A DNA stretch of 64,000 bases. Origin: Cronobacter sakazakii. Lineage in GTDB: Bacteria > Pseudomonadota > Gammaproteobacteria > Enterobacterales > Enterobacteriaceae. Numbering within the stretch: position 1 is the stretch's first letter; every line of letters starts with the position of its first letter. The position numbers and the translations under genes were made by a program. Shown here in pieces: positions 9,401 to 16,574 of the stretch. Location: positions 930,001 through 994,000 of the forward strand of contig NZ_CP011047.1 in NCBI RefSeq assembly GCF_000982825.1, read 5' to 3'. The notes under the pieces were generated by a model. That model was not told the DNA's origin and did not search any database. It saw nothing but the letters and a program-made list of their open reading frames with translations.

Positions 9401-10097
9401 TAATCGGCTGGCGGCGGCGGTATTTACGCAGCAGATCGACAAAGCTTAGCCATTCACCGGCGTCCTGCGCCTGTTCGCTCTCCTGCGTGGTGTAACGGCC
9501 TGCGGTATCGAGCAGCACCGCTTCGTTGGTGAACCACCAGTCGCAGTTGCGGGTGCCGCCAATGCCGCGCAGCGCCGTTTTGCCAAAGCGATCGGCGAGC
9601 GGGAATTGCAGGCCGGAGTTGACCAGCGCTGTCGTTTTACCGGAGCCCGGCGCGCCGATAATCACATACCACGGAAGCTGATAGAGATATTGCGTACTAA
9701 AACGCTGCGTCCACTGGCCGCGCTGGCCCGGCGCGTTGAAGTGCGCTTTTTTAAGGATCTGCGCCGCTTCGTCGAAGCGGTCCGCCAGCACTTTATCGTC
9801 ATTGCCGAGGCGCTTAACGTCGCTGCCGCCCTCTTCCGCAGGCTTGCCTTCGTTGAGTTTGTCCATCAGCTTGCGGTTCAGCCAGGCGTTGTAGAGCCGC
9901 GGCACGATGTGGCTATGAACCCAAATCAGGTAGATAAGCGCAATGCTGATGATACGGTTGGTTTCCGACTCCAGCGGGCGGCTGTCGACGATGGACAGCA
10001 ATGGCCCGATCATCCAGACGACCGCCGACAGCGCGGTAACGCCCATGAACCCCCACAAGATGCGGTTGGTCACTATTGAAAGGAGAATATTCAGCAT
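6477..10097 (-). CDS. tssM: TssM (IcmF), T6SS membrane complex protein
   Basis: TssM spans both membranes with TssL and TssJ and anchors the baseplate. The 1206-residue product has two N-terminal membrane segments (about residues 10-38 and 48-62) and a third at about 474-496 (VLWSGYAALIALLVVLGGLW). The cytoplasmic domain between them carries an intact Walker A GAPGSGKTT at about 148-156, followed by VLLDTAGRY and VTKADLL. The IcmF-related and periplasmic TssJ-binding regions follow. tssL ends 2 bp before its start, so translation is likely coupled. Confidence 0.97.
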   Translation of the reverse strand: MLNILLSIVTNRILWGFMGVTALSAVVWMIGPLLSIVDSRPLESETNRIISIALIYLIWVHSHIVPRLYNAWLNRKLMDKLNEGKPAEEGGSDVKRLGNDDKVLADRFDEAAQILKKAHFNAPGQRGQWTQRFSTQYLYQLPWYVIIGAPGSGKTTALVNSGLQFPLADRFGKTALRGIGGTRNCDWWFTNEAVLLDTAGRYTTQESEQAQDAGEWLSFVDLLRKYRRRQPINGVIITISVSDLLTQSPEATQQQAVNLRQRLAELHEQLGIRFPVYVLVTKADLLKGFRSYFGRFDKAQRDQIWGFTFPWDRSKQADFDLLGAFTQEFALLQQRLDAGLPDTLLAESDPKARAECYLFPQEFAALRPLLADYLSTVFARSNFETEFSPRGIYLASGTQEGLPFDRVMGELNRALSLPSGGKEGDNWDSVSKEAPIPGGKGQSFFIKNLLQNVIFQEAGIAGQNRWWELRNRAVLWSGYAALIALLVVLGGLWLTSYGNNKDYLAEVNDKVPGVERQSKALQTTAGRDLFSMLPFFNSLVDLPKSKEFDLNSPPVTYRMGLYRGDDVNDASQALYQKALQEMLMPAVAQLITGWVRSDNGSDVEYSYEALKAYQMLYQPKHYDGKFLHSWVMLNLERNLPQNVTQAQLNQLEWHLTQLLEPQIQTSPYAKDESLISRQQAMINQKPLSLRVYGRLKRLLERDENLKPVSLATLGGPQSELVFSRKSGKPVSDGVPGLYTPKGYWESFNGQIDNVTASLHDDDTWVLGLTTAQEDKTQTDNAVRQLYMRDFISQWDSYLADIQLNNSADLNQRINTARVLSSSNSPLRRLVMNLSQVLTLSRAEPQAGEGEAKEQGNRATRTLEALFSDRESGATTAAAAPQTPEQVVTDHYAPIIELAQPLEKGGKTIVFDDFIKQIDELYRYLTAVQDAANSGMPPPGGEAISRLQASAGRLPGGLQNMFSRMAVGASSDTQQRELENVRKRISVEVGSFCRQAIAGRYPLVRSASSEVTPDDLARMFAPGTGLMDSFFRDNLTNKVDTTQQRWRFTPGIDGKTLPGSEGVLRPFQQAQYIRDAFFANGATTPSYRVTVRTVRMDNDILTLSLDVDGQLLRYSHGPQAVQLMSWPGSGGTNQVRMQLGLANGTTSTLVTNGAWALNRFFDRARIAPGAGSLSRQATFSVDGHSVTLEFTPNSIRNPFQLPGFACP

Positions 10098-10098
10098 C

Positions 10099-11334
10099 CT
10101 AGTTTCCTTGCGGCAATCCGTTCAGCTCGGCCAGTGTGTTATCCGGCGACACCAGCAGCGTTATCTCGACACGGCGGTTGCGGGCGCGGTTTTCCGGCGT
10201 ATTGTTCGGAGCGATAGGGTCCATCTCGCCGCGGCCCTGCGCTTTAACGCGGTTCGGGTCGGCGAGGTGCGCCTGGAGCATTTTCTGTACCGATTCGGCG
10301 CGCGCGAGCGACAGCTCGTAGTTCGAGGCGAAACGCGCGCTGCGGATAGGCACGTTGTCGCTGTAGCCCACCACGAGGATTTTGCCGCTGACGTTGTTCA
10401 TCGCCTGCGCCACGCGGTCGATAACCGGTTCATAACGGCCTCGCACCACGGTTGAGGCGGAGGCGAACAGGCCGTCGCCTTTCAGAATTACCACGCTGCG
10501 GTCGGCTTCGTCGCGCACCGCCACCAGGCCCGCTTCAATTTCCGGGCGCAGGAAACCGCGCAGGTTAAGCACCGGCGCCACTTCACGCGCGGGCTGCTGA
10601 ACGGTGACTTCCGGCAGCGGCGTCTGGTAAATCTTCGCCAGCACCGGGCTGGTGTTATCGCCAAGCCGCCAGTTGAGAATGATAAAGAACAGGCACGCCA
10701 GGAAACCGGCCAGCGCCACGCAGGCCCACAGCGGCACCACCGGACGCCAGAGCTTGCGCAGCACCGGTTGATCTTCCGGGTGCGGCGAGAGCGGCGGCGG
10801 GTAGCTGCCGCGCACGCTGCGGATCATCTGCCACAGACGCTGTTTGATGGTTTCAAGCTGCGTGCGCCCGTTATCCATGACGCGATAGCGCCCTTCAAAG
10901 CCGAGCAGCAGGCAGTAGTTGATCATCTCCAGCAGAAAGATGTGCTCGCGCGGGTTTTGCGACAGCCGCGCCAGAAGCTGAAAGAATTTCTCGCCGCCCC
11001 AGGTTTCGTTGTGGAACGTCACGAGCAGGCCGCTGCCGGACCAGACGCCACGGCTGCCCCACGGCGTGAGCGCAGCCGCTTCATCCAGCGCCGTACACAG
11101 GCAGTAGCGCGCGCCGACGATCACTTCGTAAGGCAGCGCCGCCTGCTGGCAGCGCACTTCAAAGCGGCGGATCTCGTCGATCAGGCGCTGGCGCAGCCCG
11201 GCCTGATCTTCATGCGATACAGAATGACGAATCTGCGGGATCGCGTTAAGCAGCGGGTTGGCCGCCGCGACCAGCGGATTATTACTGCTGGCGCCGGAAA
11301 GAATGGCATCGCTGCCGGTGGCTTGTGGTTCCAT
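10099..11334 (-). CDS. tssL: TssL (DotU) with C-terminal OmpA domain
   Basis: TssL is the inner-membrane partner of TssM. The 411-residue product has three parts: a cytoplasmic DotU domain (GARYCLCTALDEAA and TWGGEKFFQLLARL), one membrane segment (about WACVALAGFLACLFFIILNW), and a periplasmic OmpA-like domain with GYSDN and NRARNRRVEITL, which should bind peptidoglycan. This is the evolved form that anchors the apparatus to the wall without a separate TagL protein. It lies between tssK and tssM. Confidence 0.95.
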   Translation of the reverse strand: MEPQATGSDAILSGASSNNPLVAAANPLLNAIPQIRHSVSHEDQAGLRQRLIDEIRRFEVRCQQAALPYEVIVGARYCLCTALDEAAALTPWGSRGVWSGSGLLVTFHNETWGGEKFFQLLARLSQNPREHIFLLEMINYCLLLGFEGRYRVMDNGRTQLETIKQRLWQMIRSVRGSYPPPLSPHPEDQPVLRKLWRPVVPLWACVALAGFLACLFFIILNWRLGDNTSPVLAKIYQTPLPEVTVQQPAREVAPVLNLRGFLRPEIEAGLVAVRDEADRSVVILKGDGLFASASTVVRGRYEPVIDRVAQAMNNVSGKILVVGYSDNVPIRSARFASNYELSLARAESVQKMLQAHLADPNRVKAQGRGEMDPIAPNNTPENRARNRRVEITLLVSPDNTLAELNGLPQGN

Positions 11335-11351
11335 AGTGAGCGCTCGTCGTG

Positions 11352-12695
11352 TTATTCATTCGTACTGCGAATGGCCCAAAACTCCATATCAAGGCCCGGG
11401 AATTCACCAGCGAGATGCAGCGCAAACGCGCCGGATTTCTCCATCTCTTTCCAGAGTTCGCCGCCCTTTTCCAGTTCGAAATAGCTGTAGCCGGCATGCC
11501 ACGGGATCTGCGGCGGCGCAACCGGCATGGCGCGCAGCACCATACCCGGCAACTGCAACTGCACCAGATCGCGAATTTTGGTGACCGGCGCGACTTTCAT
11601 CTGCGCCGGGAAGTGCGTTTGCAGCGCCTCGCCCGGCACGTTGGCTTTGACCGCCAGCACGAAACCGAACTCGCGCACCATGTTGCTTTCCGGCACGGTG
11701 GCGACGTTGAGCCCGTGCGAACGCTCGGTGAGCGGCAGCTGAATGGCGCTCTCTTCCATTACCAGCGACAGCCCCTGGCGCAGCATCAGCGTCAGTTTGC
11801 CAAAGCAGCCCGCCAGGTTGTCGTGGTCATAGACCGGCAGCGTCGTCTCCGGCGCGCGCTGCGCCGTCCAGGTGGTGAGCTCGCAGGCGAACGCCAGCCA
11901 GTCGCGCCACAGGGTTTCCGGGTGGAGCAGCGGCAGCGTTTTTAAATGCGTGACGTGGCCGAGATGATGGTTAATCAGCGACAGCAGCATGAACTCCACC
12001 ATCTCCGAGGTGTTAAACCGCCCCGGCTGGCGCAGACGCTGGCTGATTTGCTGGCTGCGCTGACCGAGCAGACCATGCAGATCGTTGAGCATGCTGTAGA
12101 GTTGCCCGCTGTTGATGGCGTTAAGCATCGGCGGAATGTAGCTGGTATCGAGGCGCACCTGGTTGTCGTTGCGCTTTTCAATCACCTGCGCGACGCCAAT
12201 GGCCGTCCACTCGGCGGTCAGTTCGCTCTCCAGCATCAGCTTGAGACGCAGGCGGCCAAACTGTACCGTCGCCGCGCCGACCGACAGCGCGTTGTCGTCT
12301 TCCACTTCTTCTTCAAAGGTGGCGTAGCGGGCGAGCGAATCGGCCGCCTCGCTGAAAATCACCTCTTCGCGTCCGGCGCGGCGGGCGGGCAGCGCCAGCA
12401 CCACGCGCTCGTGCGTGAGGTTGTCGGGAATGGCGAGCGGCGCCGGGCCGTGGCGGGCGTCGCGGAAAGAGAACGGCGTGCCGTCCGGCAGCAGGCCGCT
12501 GGCGTAGCTCAGCGCCACGCGTCCCTGACGCAGCATCGCCTCGTCAAATTCCAGATCGAGAAATCCCCAGAGATACGGACGCTGCAACGAACCCCATTCG
12601 CGGATGTGGTGTTGCAGAAAACTTTCCGCGCGCTGGAAGTGGTGCGGACGCAGGAACATCCCTTCGGTCCAGACCACTTTTTCTGCTTTGTTCAT
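11352..12695 (-). CDS. tssK: TssK, T6SS baseplate adaptor
   Basis: TssK links the baseplate to the TssLM membrane complex. The 447-residue product is full length. It opens with VVWTEGMFLRPHHFQ, the family's most conserved segment, and contains LVLALPARRAG-like and PLTERSHGLNVATV stretches. It starts about 24 bp after the tssJ stop and is followed closely by tssL. Confidence 0.96.
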   Translation of the reverse strand: MNKAEKVVWTEGMFLRPHHFQRAESFLQHHIREWGSLQRPYLWGFLDLEFDEAMLRQGRVALSYASGLLPDGTPFSFRDARHGPAPLAIPDNLTHERVVLALPARRAGREEVIFSEAADSLARYATFEEEVEDDNALSVGAATVQFGRLRLKLMLESELTAEWTAIGVAQVIEKRNDNQVRLDTSYIPPMLNAINSGQLYSMLNDLHGLLGQRSQQISQRLRQPGRFNTSEMVEFMLLSLINHHLGHVTHLKTLPLLHPETLWRDWLAFACELTTWTAQRAPETTLPVYDHDNLAGCFGKLTLMLRQGLSLVMEESAIQLPLTERSHGLNVATVPESNMVREFGFVLAVKANVPGEALQTHFPAQMKVAPVTKIRDLVQLQLPGMVLRAMPVAPPQIPWHAGYSYFELEKGGELWKEMEKSGAFALHLAGEFPGLDMEFWAIRSTNE

Positions 12696-12719
12696 ACTGG
12701 TGTCCTGTAAGGGCGCTGA

Positions 12720-13226
12720 TTATTCGTTGATGACGCGGATCCCATTGACGTCAAGAAACACTTTTGCCTCAAGTTCGTCGGATGACCATTTCCAGAATTT
12801 ATAAATGCTGGAGTCACTGGGGGCGGGCAGCGGGAGCGAGATTCGCCATTTTTTGCCGTCGAGCGCCTGATATTCCGCCATCACGCCGATGTAGCGCGCG
12901 TCAAGCGAGCTCTGGCCGCTGAGGGTTTTGTTCAGCTGGCCCGGCATCAGGAAGAACTCGTCGCTGTTGAGCAGGTTGGCTCCCAGCACGGTCTGAGCAT
13001 TGTTTTGCAGCGAAAAGAAATCCGCAGACATAAAGTCGGCGTCTGATTTCAAAAGCAGCACCCGGACTTTTAGCGGGGCGGAATTATTAATTTGCGGGTG
13101 AGCCTGAAAATGCAGGCTGTACTGGGAAGGAACGCTGCGTGAAGACGATAAACAGCCGCTCAGTAAGGTAAGAGCGGCAATCAAAAACGCCAGGAAGCCC
13201 TGGCGTAAAACGGTACGGTTTTTCAT
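12720..13226 (-). CDS. tssJ: TssJ, T6SS outer-membrane lipoprotein
   Basis: TssJ is the outer-membrane lipoprotein that anchors TssM. The 168-residue precursor has a lipoprotein signal ending LLSGC (Cys about residue 25). The mature part fits the family: LKVRVLLLKSDADF, DFFSLQNNAQTVLGA and FLMPGQLNKTL. It follows the SH3-type lipoprotein gene by 24 bp, so the cluster opens with two lipoproteins. Confidence 0.92.
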   Translation of the reverse strand: MKNRTVLRQGFLAFLIAALTLLSGCLSSSRSVPSQYSLHFQAHPQINNSAPLKVRVLLLKSDADFMSADFFSLQNNAQTVLGANLLNSDEFFLMPGQLNKTLSGQSSLDARYIGVMAEYQALDGKKWRISLPLPAPSDSSIYKFWKWSSDELEAKVFLDVNGIRVINE

Positions 13227-13250
13227 GAGGTGTGGCTCATTGAAGCAGGA

Positions 13251-13745
13251 TTAATCGATAACCCAGGTTCCGCTTTTGGTGTTTTTACAGGCTTTGCTGT
13301 TGCCATCCACCGTCACGCAGTTGGCTTTGGCTGTTTTACGGCGCAGTTTCGGGATCTCTTTACTGACGGTCGCGTCATAAAGACTGCTTTTCACTGCCGC
13401 GCGCAGCGGAACATAACCAATCAGTTGCTCTTCACCCTGATCGGCGATGGCCAGCCAATGGCCTTCAACCTGGCCCAGTACGTTATAGGTTTTGCCGGTT
13501 TCGAGCTGACGAACCACTTTGCCGCCGAAATCCGGGCGGGTCATGACCGACGCCGGGTACATCGCGCGGTACTCTTCGTTAACAGGCTCGAACTCTTTTG
13601 GCGGAGTCACCGCGTGGCGGTGGGTGAGCGTGACGCCATTAACCACACTGGTCACGATAGTGTCATCCGTAACGGCAGGAGGCGGCGCTTTACAACCAGC
13701 TACGCCTAACACAAACAGCAGGGCTAATACGATTCGCATATTCAT
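13251..13745 (-). CDS. SH3-like lipoprotein, first gene of T6SS cluster
   Basis: A 164-residue lipoprotein precursor: signal MNMRIVLALLFVLGVAGC with the lipid Cys at about residue 18. The middle (VVRQLETGKTYNVLGQVEGHWLAIADQ...QLIGYVPLRAA) reads as a bacterial SH3 domain, a fold that often binds peptidoglycan peptides. The C-terminal tail has two Cys (ANCVTVD, SKACKN). The ATG at 13745 is preferred because it gives a proper lipoprotein signal; a TTG at 13763 is the alternative. It is the first gene of the minus-strand cluster. A cell-wall role in T6SS assembly is inferred. Confidence 0.75.
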   Translation of the reverse strand: MNMRIVLALLFVLGVAGCKAPPPAVTDDTIVTSVVNGVTLTHRHAVTPPKEFEPVNEEYRAMYPASVMTRPDFGGKVVRQLETGKTYNVLGQVEGHWLAIADQGEEQLIGYVPLRAAVKSSLYDATVSKEIPKLRRKTAKANCVTVDGNSKACKNTKSGTWVID

Positions 13746-14512
13746 CGATGGTTTCCGTTGCAAATATATTCTGTATACAAAGAAATAACGGCTTCTGGAT
13801 TCAGGCTATGACTAAAAGTTTGTCATTGCCAGGGAAGATTATGCCATTTCGGTGAAGGAATTTCATTTTCTTCAGAGATAGCTACCGCACGGGCTTTACT
13901 GAAGTAAACCCGGACGTTTTACGCATATTTCTGAGGCAGAGCGGGAAAATTCTACATAACCCTCATGACAATTCAACACCAGGTCTGGCGGGCATTTCGG
14001 TGAAAACGACTGCCTGATTAACTCAATAGCGCATTTTTAGGAATTTTCCGCCCTTTGGTGCAAGAAATAATCCGGAAAAGAGTAAATACCATCAGCAGTA
14101 GCTATTTGCTTTTATAATGTTAAGCGTTTGATTTAAAAGAACTACTAACGAGAAAACGTAACGCGTTAACGGAGTAAAGGGCAGGATAATGCGGAGCGGG
14201 CATCCATTAAGATTAATCTGAAAAGACATTATTAAGAAGGCGTGAATATAGTGAGCTACCATATTTAGTGGGTGCGTAATTTCATGCTAAAAAAGACACT
14301 GCAAGATCTTAAGTAAAATTTTTTTAAATAATGATGACAGCAAATAGTGCTAACGCATTTAGGGTTCATAAAAAGCCTATTTGCCAAGAAAGCATAAACG
14401 CAGTTGATTGCACTTTTTTGTCATAAGATTTTCCTTACAAACAGTGCAAAATATATCGTGCATGTCGCTTTTTTACTCTGCCTGCTGGCTACGGATGTGA
14501 ATATTATTCACC
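13746..14512. other. Gene-free AT-rich stretch
   Basis: About 770 bp without a convincing gene, visibly richer in A and T than the flanking T6SS genes. The promoter of the T6SS cluster should lie in its left part: reading the minus strand, TATACAGAATATATT precedes the lipoprotein gene by about 20-35 bp and could be a -10 region, though no clear -35 was found. Stop codons are frequent in all frames. Its composition and the adjoining IS1 suggest old insertion or decay of foreign DNA. Confidence 0.5.
14504..14512. repeat. IS1 target duplication, left copy
   Basis: TTATTCACC immediately precedes the IS1 end at 14513 and is repeated exactly at 15281-15289. Confidence 0.95.
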
Positions 14513-14527
14513 GGTAATGACTCCAAC

Positions 14528-15031
14528 TTATTGATAGTGTTTTATGTTCAGATAATGCCCGATGACTTTGTCATGCAGCTCCACCGATTTTGAGAACGAC
14601 AGCGACTTCCGTCCCAGCCGTGCCAGGTGCTGCCTCAGATTCAGGTTATGCCGCTCAATTCGCTGCGTATATCGCTTGCTGATTACGTGCAGCTTTCCCT
14701 TCAGGCGGGATTCATACAGCGGCCAGCCATCCGTCATCCATATCACCACGTCAAAGGGTGACAGCAGGCTCATAAGACGCCCCAGCGTCGCCATAGTGCG
14801 TTCACCGAATACGTGCGCAACAACCGTCTTCCGGAGCCTGTCATACGCGTAAAACAGCCAGCGCTGGCGCGATTTAGCCCCGACGTATCCCCACTGTTCG
14901 TCCATTTCCGCGCAGACGATGACGTCACTGCCCGGCTGTATGCGCGAGGTTACCGACTGCGGCCTGAGTTTTTTAAATGGCGGAAAATCGTGTTGAGGCC
15001 AACGCCCATAATGCGGGCGGTTGCCCGGCAT
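14528..15031 (-). CDS. insB: IS1 InsB, transposase catalytic part
   Basis: The second IS1 frame, 167 codons. It is normally translated only as an InsAB' fusion after a -1 frameshift on AAAAAAC (minus strand, 14968-14974). It contains the DDE-type catalytic region (CAEMDEQWGYVGAKSRQRW, DVVIWMTDGWPLY and HNLNLRQHLARLGRKSLSFS). The frame is intact and looks functional. Confidence 0.95.
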   Translation of the reverse strand: MPGNRPHYGRWPQHDFPPFKKLRPQSVTSRIQPGSDVIVCAEMDEQWGYVGAKSRQRWLFYAYDRLRKTVVAHVFGERTMATLGRLMSLLSPFDVVIWMTDGWPLYESRLKGKLHVISKRYTQRIERHNLNLRQHLARLGRKSLSFSKSVELHDKVIGHYLNIKHYQ

Positions 15032-15225
15032 CCAACGCCATTCATGGCCATATCAATGATTTTCTGGTGCGTACCGGGTTGAGAAGCGGTGTAAGTGAAC
15101 TGCAGTTGCCATGTTTTACGGCAGTGAGAGCAGAGATAGCGCTGATGTCCGGCGGTGCTTTTGCCGTTACGCACCACCCCGTCAGTAGCTGAACAGGAGG
15201 GACAGCTGATAGAAACAGAAGCCAC
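14950..15225 (-). CDS. insA: IS1 InsA, DNA-binding regulator
   Basis: The first IS1 frame, 91 codons. InsA alone binds the IS1 ends and represses transposition; fused with InsB by frameshifting it forms the transposase. It has an N-terminal zinc-finger-like Cys pattern (CPSCSATDGVVRNG, YLCSHCRKTW) and an HTH (GCRATARIMGVGLNTIFRHL). The frame is intact. Confidence 0.95.
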   Translation of the reverse strand: MASVSISCPSCSATDGVVRNGKSTAGHQRYLCSHCRKTWQLQFTYTASQPGTHQKIIDMAMNGVGCRATARIMGVGLNTIFRHLKNSGRSR

Positions 15226-15280
15226 TGGAGCACCTCAAAAACACCATCATACACTAAATCAGTAAGTTGGCAGCATCACC

Positions 15281-15289
15281 TTATTCACC
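15281..15289. repeat. IS1 target duplication, right copy
   Basis: TTATTCACC directly after the IS1 left end, identical to 14504-14512. Confidence 0.95.
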
Positions 15290-15352
15290 GTGATTATTAC
15301 GGCAGGGTCAGGAAAAGATTTGGCTTATCACACGCAGGGCGGGTACGAAAAC

Positions 15353-15430
15353 AAAAAACCCCGCCGGAGGCGAGGTTTTTTCAGCTACTGTTGCGGGTGG
15401 TAGCCGCAAAGCACACTGTGTTACGTCAAC
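15353..15430 (-). ncRNA. istR: IstR-1 antisense RNA of the tisB locus
   Basis: IstR-1 represses TisB synthesis by pairing with the tisAB leader. On the minus strand a promoter (-35 TTGCGG at 15460-15465, 17-bp spacer, -10 TATAGT at 15437-15442) predicts a start at about 15430. The RNA would begin GUUGACGUAACACAGUGUGC and end at a hairpin with a U-run (AACCTCGCC-TCC-GGCGGGGTTTTTT, to about 15353), giving about 78 nt against 75 in E. coli. Its first 21 nt are complementary to 15666-15686 in the tisAB leader with one mismatch. The longer IstR-2 form would start upstream near the LexA box. Confidence 0.88.
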
Positions 15431-15436
15431 CCTGTA

Positions 15437-15465
15437 ACTATACGATCAAATACGCGCACCCGCAA
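15437..15465 (-). promoter_or_regulatory. IstR-1 promoter
   Basis: -35 TTGCGG (15460-15465) and -10 TATAGT (15437-15442) with 17-bp spacing on the minus strand, 7 bp from the predicted IstR-1 start. In E. coli this promoter is constitutive. Confidence 0.75.
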
Positions 15466-15531
15466 TTGGCGCGCGGCGCAGCAGTGGCTTTTCATCAGTA
15501 TGGTCCAGCTCTCCCTTTCTTGTCCAGAAAA

Positions 15532-15563
15532 TACTGTTCATTTATACAGTGTTTATCTATAAT
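15532..15563 (+). promoter_or_regulatory. tisAB SOS promoter with LexA box
   Basis: TACTGTTCATTTATACAGTG (15532-15551) is a strong LexA operator (CTGT-N8-ACAG). It overlaps a sigma-70 promoter: TGTTCA (15535-15540), 17-bp spacer, TATAAT (15558-15563). DNA damage should relieve repression and produce the tisAB transcript. Confidence 0.9.
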
Positions 15564-15752
15564 GATGTTGCTGTCACAGCGTGCGATACGGGGCCGCATT
15601 TAAACGGGCGCAATAAAGAGTCCTGGCTGAAACGGGTGGTGCCGTCAGTGCCTTAACCCCGAGAGAGCACACTGTGTTACGCCAACAAAACAACTGGCAA
15701 CAGGCAGCGGAGAGGTACGCCAGTTGGTGCTCCTTTACCAGAGGAGACGCGT

Positions 15753-15842
15753 ATGAGCGGAGTGGATTTGTTTATCCTTATCCTGAAACTCATTGTTGCA
15801 GTCCTGCAACTGCTTGATGCTGTCCTGAAGTTCCTTCGGTAA
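15753..15842 (+). CDS. tisB: TisB, SOS-induced membrane toxin peptide
   Basis: A 29-residue peptide, MSGVDLFILILKLIVAVLQL followed by LDAVLKFLR. It closely matches the E. coli TisB pattern in length, charge placement (D5, K12, D22, K26, R29) and hydrophobic face. TisB inserts into the inner membrane, lowers proton motive force and ATP, and promotes persister formation after DNA damage. GAGGAG lies 7 bp before the ATG. A long leader (from about 15570) with the IstR-pairing site precedes it, and a strong terminator follows. Too short for routine gene callers. Confidence 0.93.
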   Translation: MSGVDLFILILKLIVAVLQLLDAVLKFLR

Positions 15843-15861
15843 CTCAGGTTCAGGCCGCACC

Positions 15862-15890
15862 AAAGAGGGGCGGGCAACCGCCCCTCTTTA
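15862..15890 (+). terminator. tisAB terminator
   Basis: Perfect hairpin AAGAGGGGCGG-GCAA-CCGCCCCTCTT followed by TA, 20 bp after the tisB stop. Confidence 0.8.
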
Positions 15891-15916
15891 ACACGGTACA
15901 TCCCCAGGAGGGAACG

Positions 15917-16369
15917 ATGTCAGGAATCATCACCATCAGGCCACTTACCCCGGTCGGCATCGATTTTGACCGGCTGCGTGAAGAGAGTCAGGCGCTCGGC
16001 TTTGCGATGCTGGACCGGCTCGCCGTCCACTGGATGGACGGCAGCAATGCGTTCTCCGCCCCCGGCGAACGACTGCTCGGCGCGTTTCTTGGCGACGCGC
16101 TGGTCGGTGTCGGCGGGCTGAATCGCTGCCCGTTCGATAATCATCCGCGTGCCGGACGGGTGCGCCATCTTTACGTCAGCCATGCGGTACGCCGCGTGGG
16201 CGTCGGCAATCAACTGCTGGCGACGCTTGCTCATCACGCCCATAACACGTTTGATTACCTCAATATCCGCGCGCCGGAATCCGCCTTCAGCTTTTATTTA
16301 CAGGCAGGATTTCTGCCACTGGACCACCCGCACATTACCCACCGGTTGACGCTGCCCTCTGTGGCCTGA
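15917..16369 (+). CDS. GNAT-family N-acetyltransferase
   Basis: A 150-residue single-domain GNAT protein. The acetyl-CoA binding signature is visible as VRHLYVSHAVRRVGVGNQLL (R-x-x-G-x-G). It is followed by the usual helix and by a C-terminal APESAFSFYLQAGFLPLDH, the GNAT motif B. AGGAGGGAACG immediately precedes the ATG. It sits alone between tisB and emrD. The substrate cannot be told from sequence; small-molecule acetylation is the general family role. Confidence 0.85.
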   Translation: MSGIITIRPLTPVGIDFDRLREESQALGFAMLDRLAVHWMDGSNAFSAPGERLLGAFLGDALVGVGGLNRCPFDNHPRAGRVRHLYVSHAVRRVGVGNQLLATLAHHAHNTFDYLNIRAPESAFSFYLQAGFLPLDHPHITHRLTLPSVA

Positions 16370-16574
16370 GGCAAGCCGCGGCCATGCGCCGTGGCATCAT
16401 TCACCGTGGCAATAAATCTTTCCGTTGAGTGTCCGTAAAAGCTGCCTGCCCTGTTTCATGGGGACATGACAGTTGACTGGATAATCCCCACGTATGCGGT
16501 ATATTTCTCTCGCATTTAATATCCATACAGAGATATATCCTGTTTCGTTCACCTGTGCATATCGAATAATCATG

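Larger units (their letters stand above)
14513..15280 (-). mobile_element. IS1 element, complete, 768 bp
   Basis: A whole IS1. The right end begins GGTAATGACTCCAACTTATT at 14513 and the left end, on the minus strand, reads GGTGATGCTGCCAACTTACT from 15280. The distance is exactly 768 bp, the canonical IS1 length. Both transposase frames are open and the frameshift heptamer is present. The element is flanked by perfect 9-bp direct repeats (TTATTCACC). The intact ends, frames and duplication indicate recent insertion. Confidence 0.97.

Noticed and set aside
15562..15603. Short frame at the start of the tisAB message (ATGATGTTGCTG..., 13 codons)
   Set aside because: It sits at the position of the untranslated tisA region, essentially at the transcript start with no room for a ribosome-binding site.
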